Positions 53,050-63,322 are shown, counted from the first letter of the stretch. The stretch: DNA of 64,000 bases from Brevundimonas sp. A19_0 (GCF_017744255.1 NZ_JAGHQP010000013.1:1-64000), one strand, 5' to 3'. The notes: generated by a model not told the origin, from the letters alone. Numbers and translations are program-made.

Positions 53050-54014
53050 CCCCCGATACCCAAACGGACTCCCCACAGACCGGAACGCGAGCCGGATTCG
53101 TCGCCGTGATCGGCGCGCCCAACGCCGGCAAGTCCACCCTGGTCAACCGGCTGACGGGCTCCAAGGTCTCGATCGTCACGCAAAAGGTCCAGACGACGCG
53201 CTTCCCGGTGCGGGGCATCGTCATGGATGACCAGACCCAGATGGTGCTGGTCGATACGCCCGGCATTTTCAATCCGCGCCGCCGGCTGGACCGGGCCATG
53301 GTCGCCTCGGCCTGGGAAGGCGCCGAGGAGGCCGATGCCGTGGTGCATCTGGTCGATACCTCTGCCCAGATGGCGATCGGTGAGGGCAAGGGCTCGGCGG
53401 CCGACCGCCGCTCGGTCGAGGATGTCGAGACCATCATCGAGGCCCTGAAGGGACGCGAGCGCAAGGCGATCCTGGCGCTCAACAAGATCGACGGCCTGAA
53501 GCGCGAGTCGATGCTGGCCGTCATGACCGAGCTGTTCAACACGGGCGTCTACAGCGACGTCTTCCTGATCTCGGCGGCGACCGGGGACGGGGTGCTGGAC
53601 CTGAAGGCGCACCTCGCCGGCCTGATGCCCGAAGGACCTTGGCTGTATCCCGAGGACCAGAGCGCCGACCTGCCGATGCGCGTGCTGGCGGCCGAGATCA
53701 CCCGCGAGAAGGTCTTCCTGCGCGTGCACGAGGAACTGCCCTATTCGGCGGCGGTCGAGACCACGTCGTTCGAGGAGCGTCAGGACGGCTCGGTCCGGAT
53801 CGAACAGACCATCTATGTCGAGCGCGAGAGCCAGCGCCCGATCGTGCTGGGCCGTCAGGGCCAGACGCTGAAGTGGATCGGCCAGAAGGCCCGCGAGGAG
53901 CTGACCCTTCTGATGGACCGGCCGGTCCACCTGTTCCTGACGGTCAAGGTCGACCCGAAATGGCAGGACTCACGGGCTCTTTATGCGCAGTTCGGTCTGA
54001 CATTCGATATCTAG
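53046..54014 (+). CDS. era: GTPase Era
   Basis: Era is an essential GTPase that assists 16S rRNA maturation and small-subunit assembly. The 322-aa product starts at TTG 53046 within the rnc stop. It has G1 GAPNAGKST, switch Thr in QTTRFP, G3 DTPG, G4 NKID and G5 SAATGDG, then a C-terminal KH domain (about residues 220-300) with IGRQG-like GRQGQTLKWIG. The usual recO neighbour is replaced by a serine hydrolase gene. Confidence 0.96.
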   Translation: MTPDTQTDSPQTGTRAGFVAVIGAPNAGKSTLVNRLTGSKVSIVTQKVQTTRFPVRGIVMDDQTQMVLVDTPGIFNPRRRLDRAMVASAWEGAEEADAVVHLVDTSAQMAIGEGKGSAADRRSVEDVETIIEALKGRERKAILALNKIDGLKRESMLAVMTELFNTGVYSDVFLISAATGDGVLDLKAHLAGLMPEGPWLYPEDQSADLPMRVLAAEITREKVFLRVHEELPYSAAVETTSFEERQDGSVRIEQTIYVERESQRPIVLGRQGQTLKWIGQKAREELTLLMDRPVHLFLTVKVDPKWQDSRALYAQFGLTFDI

Positions 54015-54019
54015 GGCGG

Positions 54020-55237
54020 ATGAAGCCCACCCCGATTCTCGCCGGTCTCGCTGTCCTCGTCCTTTTGGGAGGCGGCATATGGGGCGGCCTGTCCGGATTC
54101 GGCGCAGGCGCCGCCGCGCCGGAGGCCGAGCAGGGCCCCACGCTCCCGCCGCGCCCACCGGTGACCGTGGTCCAGTCGCTGCCCCGATTGCAGGCGACGC
54201 TTGAGGACATGGCCGAGCGGGGCCGGTTCACCGGCGGCGTGCTGGTCGCGCGCGGCGACGAGGTCCTGTTCCGTCAGGTCTATGGCATGGCCGACCGCGA
54301 GGCGGGACGCGCGTTCACGCTCGACACCCCGTTCCGCCTGGCCTCGGTCAGCAAGATGTTCACCGCCGCCGCCCTCCTGCGCCTGCAGGACGAGGGCGTG
54401 CTGAGCGTCGACGATCCGGTCTGCCGCTGGATCAAGCCGTGTCCCGAGGCCTGGGCCGACATCCGCGTGGGCCATCTGATCTCGCACCAGTCCGGCATCC
54501 CCGACCTGATGCAGCGCCCTGGCTGGGGCATTCGCCGAACCACCCCCGCCACCCTCGATGAGCTGACCTTCGACAGCAGCCAGTACCGGCTGGAGTTCGA
54601 GCCGGGCACCGACCTGCGCTACAACAATGCCGGCTTCAATCTGGCGGCAGCGGTGGTCGAGTCGGCGACGGGGCAGGACTTTCACAGCTGGCTGAGCCAG
54701 ACCTTCTTCCAGCCTCTTGGCATGACCCGGACCGGCTACGACGTCGTTCCGGACCTGGCCATGGGCTATGCGGACTTCCCGGCCGGCATCACCCCCCAGC
54801 CCGAGGCCAATGTCAGCATCATCCCGGGTGCGGGCGCCCTGTCCTCCACCCTGGACGACCTGCTGGCCTGGGAATGGGCGCTGCATCGCGGCGGCCTGCT
54901 GAGCGAACGGTCCTATGCGGCCATGATCGCCGACCATGCGCCCCTCGACACGCCCGACGAGCGCCGGGGCGGGCCGCGTCGCCTGTGGGGCTATGGCCTG
55001 TTCAGCCGCTCGCTGGGGCATCAGGTCGAGCCGGCCTTCGAGGACCGCCAGATCTATCACACCGGCAGCTGGTCGGGGTTCCGCAACATGGTGCTCTGGC
55101 AGCCCGGCGCCGAGATCGTGGTGATCGTCCTGTCGAACAACTATCACCGCCGCGAAGAGGTGTTCCTGATCAGCCAGCAGGCCATGGCCGAGGCGCTGGG
55201 CCGCCCCTATCCGGAACGGATGGCCCCGCGCGACTGA
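54020..55237 (+). CDS. Serine hydrolase of the beta-lactamase / penicillin-binding class C family
   Basis: The 405-aa product has an N-terminal membrane anchor or signal segment (LAGLAVLVLLGGGIWGGL), then a class C-type serine hydrolase domain: nucleophile Ser in SVSK (S-x-x-K), RYNNAG (Y-x-N), and HTGSWSG (H-T-G). These residues fit class C beta-lactamases, esterases and D-aminopeptidases; substrate is unknown. It could act on peptidoglycan or small esters. It starts five bases after era ends and converges with rsmA. Confidence 0.88.
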   Translation: MKPTPILAGLAVLVLLGGGIWGGLSGFGAGAAAPEAEQGPTLPPRPPVTVVQSLPRLQATLEDMAERGRFTGGVLVARGDEVLFRQVYGMADREAGRAFTLDTPFRLASVSKMFTAAALLRLQDEGVLSVDDPVCRWIKPCPEAWADIRVGHLISHQSGIPDLMQRPGWGIRRTTPATLDELTFDSSQYRLEFEPGTDLRYNNAGFNLAAAVVESATGQDFHSWLSQTFFQPLGMTRTGYDVVPDLAMGYADFPAGITPQPEANVSIIPGAGALSSTLDDLLAWEWALHRGGLLSERSYAAMIADHAPLDTPDERRGGPRRLWGYGLFSRSLGHQVEPAFEDRQIYHTGSWSGFRNMVLWQPGAEIVVIVLSNNYHRREEVFLISQQAMAEALGRPYPERMAPRD

Positions 55238-55240
55238 TCC

Positions 55241-56050
55241 TCAGGCGAAGGCGTCGGCGAGGCGCAGGAAGCCTGCCACGTCGATGGTCTCGGCCCGGGC
55301 ATCAGGCTCGATGCCGGCCGCCTCGCACAGGGTCGCGCCACCCAGCGGCTTGAGGCTGGAGCGCAGCATCTTGCGACGCTGGCCAAAGGCCGCGCCGGTG
55401 ACCTTTTCCAGCTTGCGGATGCGCGCATCAGACAGGCGTTCGGCCAGCGGCCGCAGGTGCACCACCGCCGAGGCGACCTTGGGCGGCGGGGTAAAGGCCG
55501 CGGCCGGCAGGGTCATCACCATGCACGCCTCGCACAGGGCCTGGCTGATGACCGCCAGCCGGCCATAGGCGGCGTCGCCCGGCTGGGCCACCACGCGCTG
55601 GGCGACCTCCTTCTGGAACATCAGGGTCATCGATGTCGGAGTCCACGGCCCGGTCAGCCATTTGATCAGCAGCGCCGTGCCGACATTGTAGGGCAGGTTC
55701 GACACCAGATGCGCCGGCCCCCCCGCGATCGCGGCCTCTTCGACCTTCAGCGCATCCGCCTCGACCAGCGTCAGCCGCCCTGAGCCGTCGTCCAGCTCGG
55801 CGAGCAGGGGCAGGAAGCGGGCGTCCTTTTCCACCGCGATCACCCGCCCCGCGTCGCTCTCGATCAGGGCGCGGGTCAGGCCGCCGGGGCCGGGGCCGAC
55901 CTCGATCACCGTATCGCCCGCGAACGGACCGGCCAGCCGGACGATCTTGCGCGTGACATTGAGGTCCAGCAGGAAATGCTGGCCAAAGCTCTTCTTCGCC
56001 ATCAGCCCGTGGGCGTCCAGCGTCTCGCGGAGGGAGGGCAGGTCGCTCAT
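55241..56050 (-). CDS. rsmA: 16S rRNA dimethyltransferase RsmA (KsgA)
   Basis: RsmA dimethylates two adjacent adenosines near the 3' end of 16S rRNA. The 269-aa product has KSFGQHFLLDLNVTRKIV, SAM-binding IEVGPGPGGLTRAL, and the catalytic NLPYN near residue 118. Its ATG overlaps the pdxA stop (ATGA). The surA-pdxA-rsmA order is conserved in proteobacteria. Confidence 0.97.
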   Translation of the reverse strand: MSDLPSLRETLDAHGLMAKKSFGQHFLLDLNVTRKIVRLAGPFAGDTVIEVGPGPGGLTRALIESDAGRVIAVEKDARFLPLLAELDDGSGRLTLVEADALKVEEAAIAGGPAHLVSNLPYNVGTALLIKWLTGPWTPTSMTLMFQKEVAQRVVAQPGDAAYGRLAVISQALCEACMVMTLPAAAFTPPPKVASAVVHLRPLAERLSDARIRKLEKVTGAAFGQRRKMLRSSLKPLGGATLCEAAGIEPDARAETIDVAGFLRLADAFA

Positions 56051-57045
56051 GCCGCTGCGGCCCGGCGGTCGGCCATGGCACGTGCCAGCTTTACGGCGGC
56101 GATCAGGCTGTCGGGGCGGGCCACCCCGCGGCCGGCAATGTCAAAGCCGGTCCCGTGGTCGGGCGAGGTCCGTACGATGGGCAGGCCCAGGCTGACATTG
56201 ACCCCGCCCCAGAAGTCGAGCGTCTTGACCGGGATGAGCGCCTGGTCGTGATAGAGGCACAGCACCGCGTCATAGGTCTGCCGGGCCTCGTCGTGGAACA
56301 GGGTGTCGGCGGACCTCGGGTCGCTGATGTCGATGCCCTCGCCCCGCAAGGCGTTGGCGGCCGGGATCAGCACCTGCTGTTCCTCAAGTCCGATGGAGCC
56401 GCCTTCTCCGGCGTGCGGGTTCAGCCCCGCGAGCGCCAGACGGGGACGGGCGATGCCAAAGTCGCGGATCATGGCCTCATGCACCACGCGGGCCACACGG
56501 CTGACGCGCTCGGCCGTCACCAGCTCGGGCACGTGGGCCAGCGGCGTATGGATGGTAACCAGACAGGCCCTCAGGTCCCGCGCCGTCAGCATCATCACCG
56601 GGCCGCGCGTCCCCGACCAGGGAACGTCTGCCGTCAGATCGGCGATAAACTCGGTATGGCCCGGAAAGCGGAACCCGGCCTGGTACAGGGGGGCCTTGGC
56701 AATGGGGGCCGTGACGACGCCCGACACCTGTCCATCGACGGCCATCCGCACCGCGGTCTCGATCCAGCCGGTGACCGAGGTGGCATGCTCCGGTCGGGCA
56801 TGCCCCGGCGTTGCGGGCGAGGGCAGGGGATGATCCAGCACCGGCACGGCCTCACCGAACGCGGCCTCAGCCTCATCGGGCGTGGCAACTGCCTTGACCG
56901 GAGCATGGTCGGCCATCAGGGCCGCATCGCCGACGACCACGAAGGGGGTCGGAGCGGCGCGCCAGCACGCGGCGATGATCGCGGGGCCCACACCGGCCGG
57001 TTCGCCCATGGTCAGGGCGAGCGGCGGCACGCGCCCGGCCATCAC
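56047..57045 (-). CDS. pdxA: 4-hydroxythreonine-4-phosphate dehydrogenase
   Basis: PdxA oxidises 4-phosphohydroxythreonine in vitamin B6 synthesis, feeding PdxJ. The 332-aa product starts MMAGRVPPLALTMGEPAGVG, a typical N-terminus, and has the metal-ligand region LNPHAGEGGSIGLEEQ and the C-terminal LYHDQALIPVKTLDF with its conserved His. The start overlaps the surA stop (57042-57045). Confidence 0.96.
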   Translation of the reverse strand: MMAGRVPPLALTMGEPAGVGPAIIAACWRAAPTPFVVVGDAALMADHAPVKAVATPDEAEAAFGEAVPVLDHPLPSPATPGHARPEHATSVTGWIETAVRMAVDGQVSGVVTAPIAKAPLYQAGFRFPGHTEFIADLTADVPWSGTRGPVMMLTARDLRACLVTIHTPLAHVPELVTAERVSRVARVVHEAMIRDFGIARPRLALAGLNPHAGEGGSIGLEEQQVLIPAANALRGEGIDISDPRSADTLFHDEARQTYDAVLCLYHDQALIPVKTLDFWGGVNVSLGLPIVRTSPDHGTGFDIAGRGVARPDSLIAAVKLARAMADRRAAAA

Positions 57046-58370
57046 TTCATCTCGATCAGGGCATCGGCGCGCAGGTCGCGCATGTAGCGGCGGCCCAGCA
57101 TGGCCAGGTTTGACCGTTGCAGACGGGACTCGACTTCGCGGTAGCTGGGCATCTCGGCCGTGCCAAGGCGACGTCCGCAGACACCCACCAGATGCAGACC
57201 CAGCGGCGTGCGGATCGGGTCGCTGATCTGTCCCACCTGCGCCTCGCGGGCGAAGGGCTGGAACTGGGGGGCAAGGTTCAGCACCTCGGTCTCGCCCAGG
57301 TCCGACCCCAGCAGGCCGGCTTCCGAGGCGGCGCGCGCCACCATGGTGTCACAGGTCAGCGAGGGGCGGATCGACATCAGGCGCTGGGCCGCGGCCTCGA
57401 CCTGCGCGTCCGTCGCATCCGGCGAAAGCTCGACCATCACCTGATTGAGGCTGACGAGGCTGGAGGCCGCGCCGTCCCGCTTGTCGCGCATGTAGATGAT
57501 GTAGACGCCGCCATCGACGACGATGGGGTTCGACAGCTGGCCGACATCGAGATTGTCCATCGCCTGCTGCACGGGCGGGGGGACCGAGCCCTCGACCACC
57601 CAGCCGGCGTCACCGCCGCGTACGGCCGACGGCGCGGCCGAGAACTGCTGGGCCACGGCCTGGAACGGCGCGCCCTGGATCATCTGCTGAATCAGCTGTT
57701 GGGCGCCGGTGATGGCCTGCTGCATGCCGCCGACACGCGCGCCTTCGATATAGATCTCGCCGATCAGATACTGCTTCTTCGTCGCGGCTTCCTCGTACTG
57801 GCGCAGGGTCTGCTCGACCTGGTTGCGGCTGACGCGGGCCCGGCTGGCGAAGCGCCCGCCGACCAGCTCGCGCCAGCCGATGGCCGTGCGGATTTGCTCG
57901 CGGATGGTGCGGGCGTGGATGCCCGCCTGGGCCAGCGCCTGCATATACTGCTCAGGCGTCATATTGGCCTGCTGGGCCATGGCGGCGATTTCGGCGTCGA
58001 CCTCTTCATCCGTAATGATCAGGGTCGGATACTTGGCGATCTCCTGGGCCTGGAGGTGCTCCTCGATCAACATGTCGAGGGCTTCGCTCTGGATCTGGGC
58101 GACATTCTCGGCGGTCGGCTGAACCTCGCTCATGATGATCAGCAGCAGCATGCGCTGGCGCAGGTCATAGCCGGTGATCACGCGGTCATTGACCGTGGCG
58201 ACGATGCCGTCGGCGATTTCGAACTGCGGCTCCTGCGGGCGCGGCTGGGCCGGGCGGTCAGCCGCGGGGTTCAGGGTACCGGCGGAAACAGGCGGCCGGG
58301 TCTGGGCAAGGGCCGGTCCGGCCACGGCCAGGAGTGCCGCTGCCGCGATCACTGTACGCATGAAACGCAT
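57042..58370 (-). CDS. surA: Periplasmic chaperone/peptidyl-prolyl isomerase SurA
   Basis: SurA escorts outer membrane proteins, including LptD, to the Bam complex. The 442-aa product (ATG 58370, with ATG 58361 as alternative) has a signal peptide ending ALAQ. A SurA N-domain follows (IADGIVATVNDRVITGYDLRQR and EEHLQAQEIAKYPTLIITDEEVDAEIA), and then a parvulin domain at about residues 210-330. Its neighbours lptD upstream and pdxA downstream match the common arrangement. Confidence 0.93.
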   Translation of the reverse strand: MRFMRTVIAAAALLAVAGPALAQTRPPVSAGTLNPAADRPAQPRPQEPQFEIADGIVATVNDRVITGYDLRQRMLLLIIMSEVQPTAENVAQIQSEALDMLIEEHLQAQEIAKYPTLIITDEEVDAEIAAMAQQANMTPEQYMQALAQAGIHARTIREQIRTAIGWRELVGGRFASRARVSRNQVEQTLRQYEEAATKKQYLIGEIYIEGARVGGMQQAITGAQQLIQQMIQGAPFQAVAQQFSAAPSAVRGGDAGWVVEGSVPPPVQQAMDNLDVGQLSNPIVVDGGVYIIYMRDKRDGAASSLVSLNQVMVELSPDATDAQVEAAAQRLMSIRPSLTCDTMVARAASEAGLLGSDLGETEVLNLAPQFQPFAREAQVGQISDPIRTPLGLHLVGVCGRRLGTAEMPSYREVESRLQRSNLAMLGRRYMRDLRADALIEMK

Positions 58371-58498
58371 GGTTCGTTCTGATTCCTCATACCGGTTCGG
58401 TGCAGGCGCCGTCGGCAACTCGCCCCGCATCAACTCAGCCCCGTATCAACGTAGTTCGGCGTCAGGTCAAACCCGCGAGCGCGCGTCCGGAACCCTGC

Positions 58499-60982
58499 CT
58501 ACCAGCGCCTGTCATTCCGGTCATAGCCTGACCCTCCAAAAGTGGCGAGGTTTAGGCGGATGTAGACGCCCTCGGACGGGCCACTGGGGCGAACCCGCGT
58601 GTTGTCGCGCCGATACCCCACCTCGAACCGGAAACAGTCGTCGTCGAACAGCAGGCCGACCTCGGATCGGGTGATCAGGTCCCGCTCCAGATCCATCACC
58701 CCCGTGCCGGCGATGCCCCAATTGCCCCAGATGAACTGCTGGGCCTGAAGTTCCACGAACTCATAGTTCCGGTTCAGCGGTCCGCCGAGCGGGTTCGACC
58801 GGTCGACGATATAGGTCACGGTTGCGCGGTCGCGGCGCCGCCAGGTGGCATCGACCGAAGCCTCGGCGCGGCGCACATCGCCCGAGTCGTCAAAGGTCGC
58901 ATGGCCCCAGCCGCGGATCCCGTCGGTGGCCGTAAAGCTGCCCTGCACCACCCAGTCCGAGGACGACGAGGCCAGCCCCGTGGGGTCGTAGAGGGCGGGC
59001 ACGGCCGGAAGCGTGGGGTCGGGCAGAACCGCCAGCAGCCCCGGCTCGTCATCATCGCGCCAGCTCTTGCCGATGAAGATCGAGGCCTCGCGCGCCGGAC
59101 CCCAGTGATAGGTCGTGCGCGCGCCCAGCGTCAGGCGGGCACCCCCTTCATACAGGTCAAACCCCGGAAAGCGGTCCATGCGGAACAGCGAGCCGGCGTC
59201 CAGCTCCAGCGTCTGGCTGTCCTCGTTGGGAATGCGCGGATCGAGGTCGCTGGCGGTCGAGATCGACAGCTGGGCATGCGGCTCGACGATCAGGTCTCCG
59301 CCGCCAGACAACGGTTTGACCAGCGGGTAGCGGATATCCAGACCGGCGCTCAGCCGACCGCGGCTGAGGGTCTCGGACCCGCTGGCGAATGGTGGCGGCA
59401 GGTCGTCGAGCGAATAGATGTCGGCCCGACCGTCCACGAACGGCTCCCAGATCACCCCGGCGCGGCTGACCATCGCCCGGCGCCAGTCGAACCGGCCGGT
59501 GACGCGACGGCTGTCCACGCCTGACAGGCCTGCCGGCACCGGATCGGGTACCACTTCAGGCCGCAGGATCGGCGAGCCGACATAGTCGTCGCGGAACAGG
59601 GCGACCGAGGATCCGCTCAGCCTCAGCCGACCGCCCAGCACGGGGCCTTCGGGCTCCCACCGCGCGGTGATCAGGGGGGCGACGAAGGGCAGGCTGCTGT
59701 CGGCCTCGAACACGTTCAGCCCGGGAGCCGCCTCATTGGCCTCGGCGATCCGCAGGCTCTGGATATCGAAGGCCGCGACCGACACATAGCTGCGCCGCGT
59801 CTGGTATTCCGCGTAGATCTGGCTGATCAGGCGGCGCTCATCCCCGTAGTAGAGGCCGTTGTCCTGATAGGGATTTCGGATGTCGTAACGGTCGAACAGC
59901 GTCTTGTCCGAGGTGCGCTCGACCGTGAAGCCCCACCGCCACGGCCCGTTCGGATCGAACCGGCCGTGGGCCAGCAGATAGCTGCGGTGCTCGCGGTCCA
60001 GCGGCGTCGGCACATCGTCGATGCCGTCGTCGTCGATGTCGAAATCGCCGAACGTCCGCTCATAGGTATAGCCCCCGCGCGCCACGATCGTGCCGTCGGC
60101 GAACCGGCGCCGCCATTGCAGGTTCAGCAGCGGCAGGACCTCGGTGTTCAGCTGGGGACTGATCAGCCAGTCCTCGGACGGCGACACCACGATCAGATAG
60201 GGCTGTTCATACGACAGGCCGCGTTCCTGATCGAACTCGATAATTGGCACCAGCAGGCCACTGGCCCGTTCCACCGTCGGGTCGGGGTGGCCGAAGTAGG
60301 GCAGGTACAGAACCGGCACCCCGCCGATCTTGAAAACCGCGTTCCGGTACAGGATGGCGCGCAGGGCCTCGTCCTGGACCACCCGCTCGGCCTGGATCGA
60401 GATGCTGGGGGTCTTGGGCCGCCCTTCCTCGTCGCAGATGGGGCAGGGGGTGAAGAGGGCGTAGTTCAGCTCGTTGAGCGTTTCCGAGCGCCGGACCGCC
60501 GTGGCCGCCATCAGGCTGGCGCCGTTCTCAAGCCGGGTGGCAAAGTCGACAGCGACGCCGGTCTGAAGGTCGTCTTCCAGCTCCAGCAGCGAGGCATAGA
60601 CCACCGTCCCATCCGGGGCGACCAGCTCGACCTGGCCCTCGGCCGTGGCGGTCTGGTTCGCGAGGTCATAGGCCACGCGCCGGGCCTGCAGTGTGTGGTC
60701 CCGGAAGCGGGCAAAGACGCGCTCGCCGTCCGCCGTGCCCTCTGCCGTCAGGACATCGCCATCGCGCGAGACATTGCCCGCGTCCATATAGACCGCCTCG
60801 GGGGCCAGACCGTCGGCGGGCGCGGGGGGCGTGGCCTCCTGGGCCAGGGCCTGGCCGGCCAGAAACAGGGGTGCGCAGGCCAGGCTTGCCGCACCGGCCA
60901 GCAGGCGCCCGCGCAGGGCGCCGCGCTTCTGGCGGCCGGGCCGGGGGGCCGCTGGGCCGGACAAAATCCTGTCTTGCTTCAC
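58499..60982 (-). CDS. lptD: LPS-assembly protein LptD
   Basis: LptD is the outer membrane barrel that inserts lipopolysaccharide into the outer leaflet. GTG 60982, with GAGG five bases upstream, gives 827 aa with a basic, cleavable signal peptide (cleavage near ALAQ at residue 46 of the frame). Residues of about 60-200 form the jellyroll OstA-like domain, including ALFTPCPICDEEG with two cysteines. The C-terminal part is beta-barrel rich and ends in tryptophan, typical of barrel proteins. A longer frame reaches 61342 but would overlap lptG. Confidence 0.95.
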   Translation of the reverse strand: MKQDRILSGPAAPRPGRQKRGALRGRLLAGAASLACAPLFLAGQALAQEATPPAPADGLAPEAVYMDAGNVSRDGDVLTAEGTADGERVFARFRDHTLQARRVAYDLANQTATAEGQVELVAPDGTVVYASLLELEDDLQTGVAVDFATRLENGASLMAATAVRRSETLNELNYALFTPCPICDEEGRPKTPSISIQAERVVQDEALRAILYRNAVFKIGGVPVLYLPYFGHPDPTVERASGLLVPIIEFDQERGLSYEQPYLIVVSPSEDWLISPQLNTEVLPLLNLQWRRRFADGTIVARGGYTYERTFGDFDIDDDGIDDVPTPLDREHRSYLLAHGRFDPNGPWRWGFTVERTSDKTLFDRYDIRNPYQDNGLYYGDERRLISQIYAEYQTRRSYVSVAAFDIQSLRIAEANEAAPGLNVFEADSSLPFVAPLITARWEPEGPVLGGRLRLSGSSVALFRDDYVGSPILRPEVVPDPVPAGLSGVDSRRVTGRFDWRRAMVSRAGVIWEPFVDGRADIYSLDDLPPPFASGSETLSRGRLSAGLDIRYPLVKPLSGGGDLIVEPHAQLSISTASDLDPRIPNEDSQTLELDAGSLFRMDRFPGFDLYEGGARLTLGARTTYHWGPAREASIFIGKSWRDDDEPGLLAVLPDPTLPAVPALYDPTGLASSSSDWVVQGSFTATDGIRGWGHATFDDSGDVRRAEASVDATWRRRDRATVTYIVDRSNPLGGPLNRNYEFVELQAQQFIWGNWGIAGTGVMDLERDLITRSEVGLLFDDDCFRFEVGYRRDNTRVRPSGPSEGVYIRLNLATFGGSGYDRNDRRW

Positions 60983-61005
60983 ATCAACCTCGAACGGGGG
61001 GCAGC

Positions 61006-62127
61006 TCAGCCGTCCTCCGTATAGAACAGCAGGGTGAAGGCCGCGAGCCCGGTGAGCACCGGAGGCAGCCAGGCGGCCAGGAAGGGCGGAATCACTTCCG
61101 CCGTCCCGAAGGCCGCGAACGTCTGGTTCACGAAGAAGAAGGCGAAACCGAGGATGACGGCCGCAATCGACATGCGCGCCAGATCCCCCAGCCGCATCAG
61201 CCGCAGCGAAAAGGCCGCCGCCAGGATCGACATGGCGGCAAACATCAGCGGCGTGGCCAGCAACTGGTGCAGCCGGAGGCGATAGGCGGTGGAGGAGAAG
61301 CCGGCCTGTTCGACCCGCTCGATCTGGGTCGGCAGGGCCCACAGCGAGGTCGACTGCGGCCGGGCAAAGCGGGCGAAGGCTTCATTCGTCGCAAGACTCG
61401 AGGGCAGGTCCAGCCGCGCATAGGACACGGCCCGCTGGCCGGTCTGGGCCCCCACGGCATCGACCAGCCGCCAGCTGCCGGCGGTCAGCGAGGCCGAGGC
61501 GGCGTCCAGCCGTTCGACGAAGCTGAGAGCGCCGTTTTCGCCGACCGTATAGATGAAGAAGGTCACCCCGGTCAGGCGCGCCCGGGCCCGGTCCTGCTGC
61601 TCGGCGCGAATGATCATCTGGCGCTGGCTGTTCCCTTCGCGGATCCAGACGGCTTCGGGCCGGTCGCTTTCCACCGGAGCGGCCGACAGGCGGGTGCGCT
61701 CGCGCTGGAAGACCCCGTCGCCCCAGGCCGCGACCGGCCCCAGCACGGTGATGGTCAGGATGCCGAAGATCAGCGCGGTTCCGGCGGCCGGCAGGACGAA
61801 CCGCCAGGCCGACAGCCCGGCGGCCCGCATGGCGATCAGCTCGCTCCGCCGGTTCAGCCCCACATAGGCGGCCAGCGTCCCGAACAGAAAGACGAACGGC
61901 ATCAGCTGCAGGATCACGGCCGGCGACTTCATGGCCATCAGGCCGAGGATACGCAGCGCCGACAGATCGACGTCCGAGCCGACGCCCCGCGAAATCTCCA
62001 CGAAGTCGATCAGCATGATCAGGCTGGCGATGATGGCCAGGGCGACGGTCAGCGACCGGGCCTGCTGGATCAGCACATAGCGTTCGATCCGGCCGAGGCT
62101 GAACAGGCGGGGAGAACGAAAGCTCAT
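61006..62127 (-). CDS. lptG: LPS export permease LptG
   Basis: LptG and LptF form the inner-membrane part of the Lpt machine that extracts LPS. The 373-aa product has an N-terminal membrane segment (SLTVALAIIASLIMLIDFVE), two further ones, a periplasmic jellyroll domain (about residues 135-265), and three C-terminal membrane segments. ATG 62127 overlaps the lptF stop (ATGA). lptD starts 23 bases downstream. Confidence 0.94.
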   Translation of the reverse strand: MSFRSPRLFSLGRIERYVLIQQARSLTVALAIIASLIMLIDFVEISRGVGSDVDLSALRILGLMAMKSPAVILQLMPFVFLFGTLAAYVGLNRRSELIAMRAAGLSAWRFVLPAAGTALIFGILTITVLGPVAAWGDGVFQRERTRLSAAPVESDRPEAVWIREGNSQRQMIIRAEQQDRARARLTGVTFFIYTVGENGALSFVERLDAASASLTAGSWRLVDAVGAQTGQRAVSYARLDLPSSLATNEAFARFARPQSTSLWALPTQIERVEQAGFSSTAYRLRLHQLLATPLMFAAMSILAAAFSLRLMRLGDLARMSIAAVILGFAFFFVNQTFAAFGTAEVIPPFLAAWLPPVLTGLAAFTLLFYTEDG

Positions 62128-63263
62128 GCCCGGGCGCTCCCCGGCATCAGGGCGCGCCAGTCGAACAGGTCCAGCCTCCGCCCCCGCCTCGGAGCCCGGA
62201 ACAGCATGGCGACGGCCAGGCCCGTGACCACGAGGGGGAAGGCGTACTGCAACAGGTTCAGCCATGGCGTCCACGCGGCGGCGGCCACCACGCCGTAGCC
62301 AAGGATGCGGACCAGCAGGAACACGGCCGCCGCCTTGGCCACGCGAATGCCATAGCCGGTGCGGCTGAACGAGCCGGCCAGGATGGCCGCCAGCGCCAGC
62401 GCCATGGCGGTCAGGGCATACAGCGGCGAGGCCAGCCGCGAATGCCCCTCCGCCAGCAGCTCGTTGCGGGTGCCCACCGAGGGGATCATCTCCGGCCGCG
62501 GCATGAACAGGTCGCTGAGCCCGAGGTCGGAGGGCTTGAAGCGGGGCTGCTCGGCCCCCTCCGCATAGCCGCCCAGGGGAAAGACATAGGTGTCGAACGA
62601 CAGCAGGTTCAGCACCCCCGCCGAGGAGAACTGCTGGCTCGACCCGCCGATGAGCGTCAGCACCGGTTCCCCGTCCACACGGCCAAAGCGGGCCTCGGCG
62701 GCGCTCCAGGTCTGGGTGGTCTCGCCGTCACGGATATAGATGAAGAGGTTCTTCAGCAGCCCGTTCTGCTCGATCTCCTGCACATAGACCGTCAGGCCGT
62801 CGCCGCTCTGCACGAACTCTCCCTCGCGCACCAGCAGCGCAGCCAGATCGGAGCGTACGGCAAAGGCCTCCGTCCGCGCGGTGGTCTGGGACCAGGGCTG
62901 GATGACCAGATTGATGAGCAGGCCGAGCGCCATGACGATCACCGCCAGCTTGGCGGCCGGCCGGATCAGGGCCACCCGGGTGATGCCTGCGGCCTGGGCG
63001 GCGGTCAGTTCTTGCTCGCGCTGCAGCCGGGTCAGGGCCACGAGGGCGCCGACGAACAGGCCGATCGGCAGGATAACCCCCAGCAGCTGGGGCACGGCCA
63101 GCAGGGTCAACTTGAGCATCAGCCACAGGCTCTGGCCGCGCTCGACCACGAATTCCAGCTGCTCCAGGCTCTGGCTCAGCACACCGATTCCCACCAGCGC
63201 GGCACACGCCCCGGCGACCGGCAGCAGCAACTGGCGAAAAAGGTAGCCTTGAATCAGCGTCAT
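62124..63263 (-). CDS. lptF: LPS export permease LptF
   Basis: LptF is the partner of LptG in the Lpt ABC transporter. The 379-aa product begins MTLIQGYLFRQLLLPVAGAC and has three N-terminal membrane segments, a periplasmic beta domain (about residues 140-255) and three C-terminal segments. REQELTAAQAAGITR is the cytoplasmic coupling helix typical of LptF/LptG. The ATPase lptB is not in the window. Confidence 0.94.
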   Translation of the reverse strand: MTLIQGYLFRQLLLPVAGACAALVGIGVLSQSLEQLEFVVERGQSLWLMLKLTLLAVPQLLGVILPIGLFVGALVALTRLQREQELTAAQAAGITRVALIRPAAKLAVIVMALGLLINLVIQPWSQTTARTEAFAVRSDLAALLVREGEFVQSGDGLTVYVQEIEQNGLLKNLFIYIRDGETTQTWSAAEARFGRVDGEPVLTLIGGSSQQFSSAGVLNLLSFDTYVFPLGGYAEGAEQPRFKPSDLGLSDLFMPRPEMIPSVGTRNELLAEGHSRLASPLYALTAMALALAAILAGSFSRTGYGIRVAKAAAVFLLVRILGYGVVAAAAWTPWLNLLQYAFPLVVTGLAVAMLFRAPRRGRRLDLFDWRALMPGSARA

Positions 63264-63322
63264 CGGTGGGAAAATTTCGCCCGGTTGCGGGCCGTGTCGA
63301 TAACGCGCATCTAATACACATC

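Noticed and set aside
60691..62298. 535-codon plus-strand frame opposite lptD/lptG
   Set aside because: Composition is that of an antisense frame; lptD and lptG on the other strand are secure.
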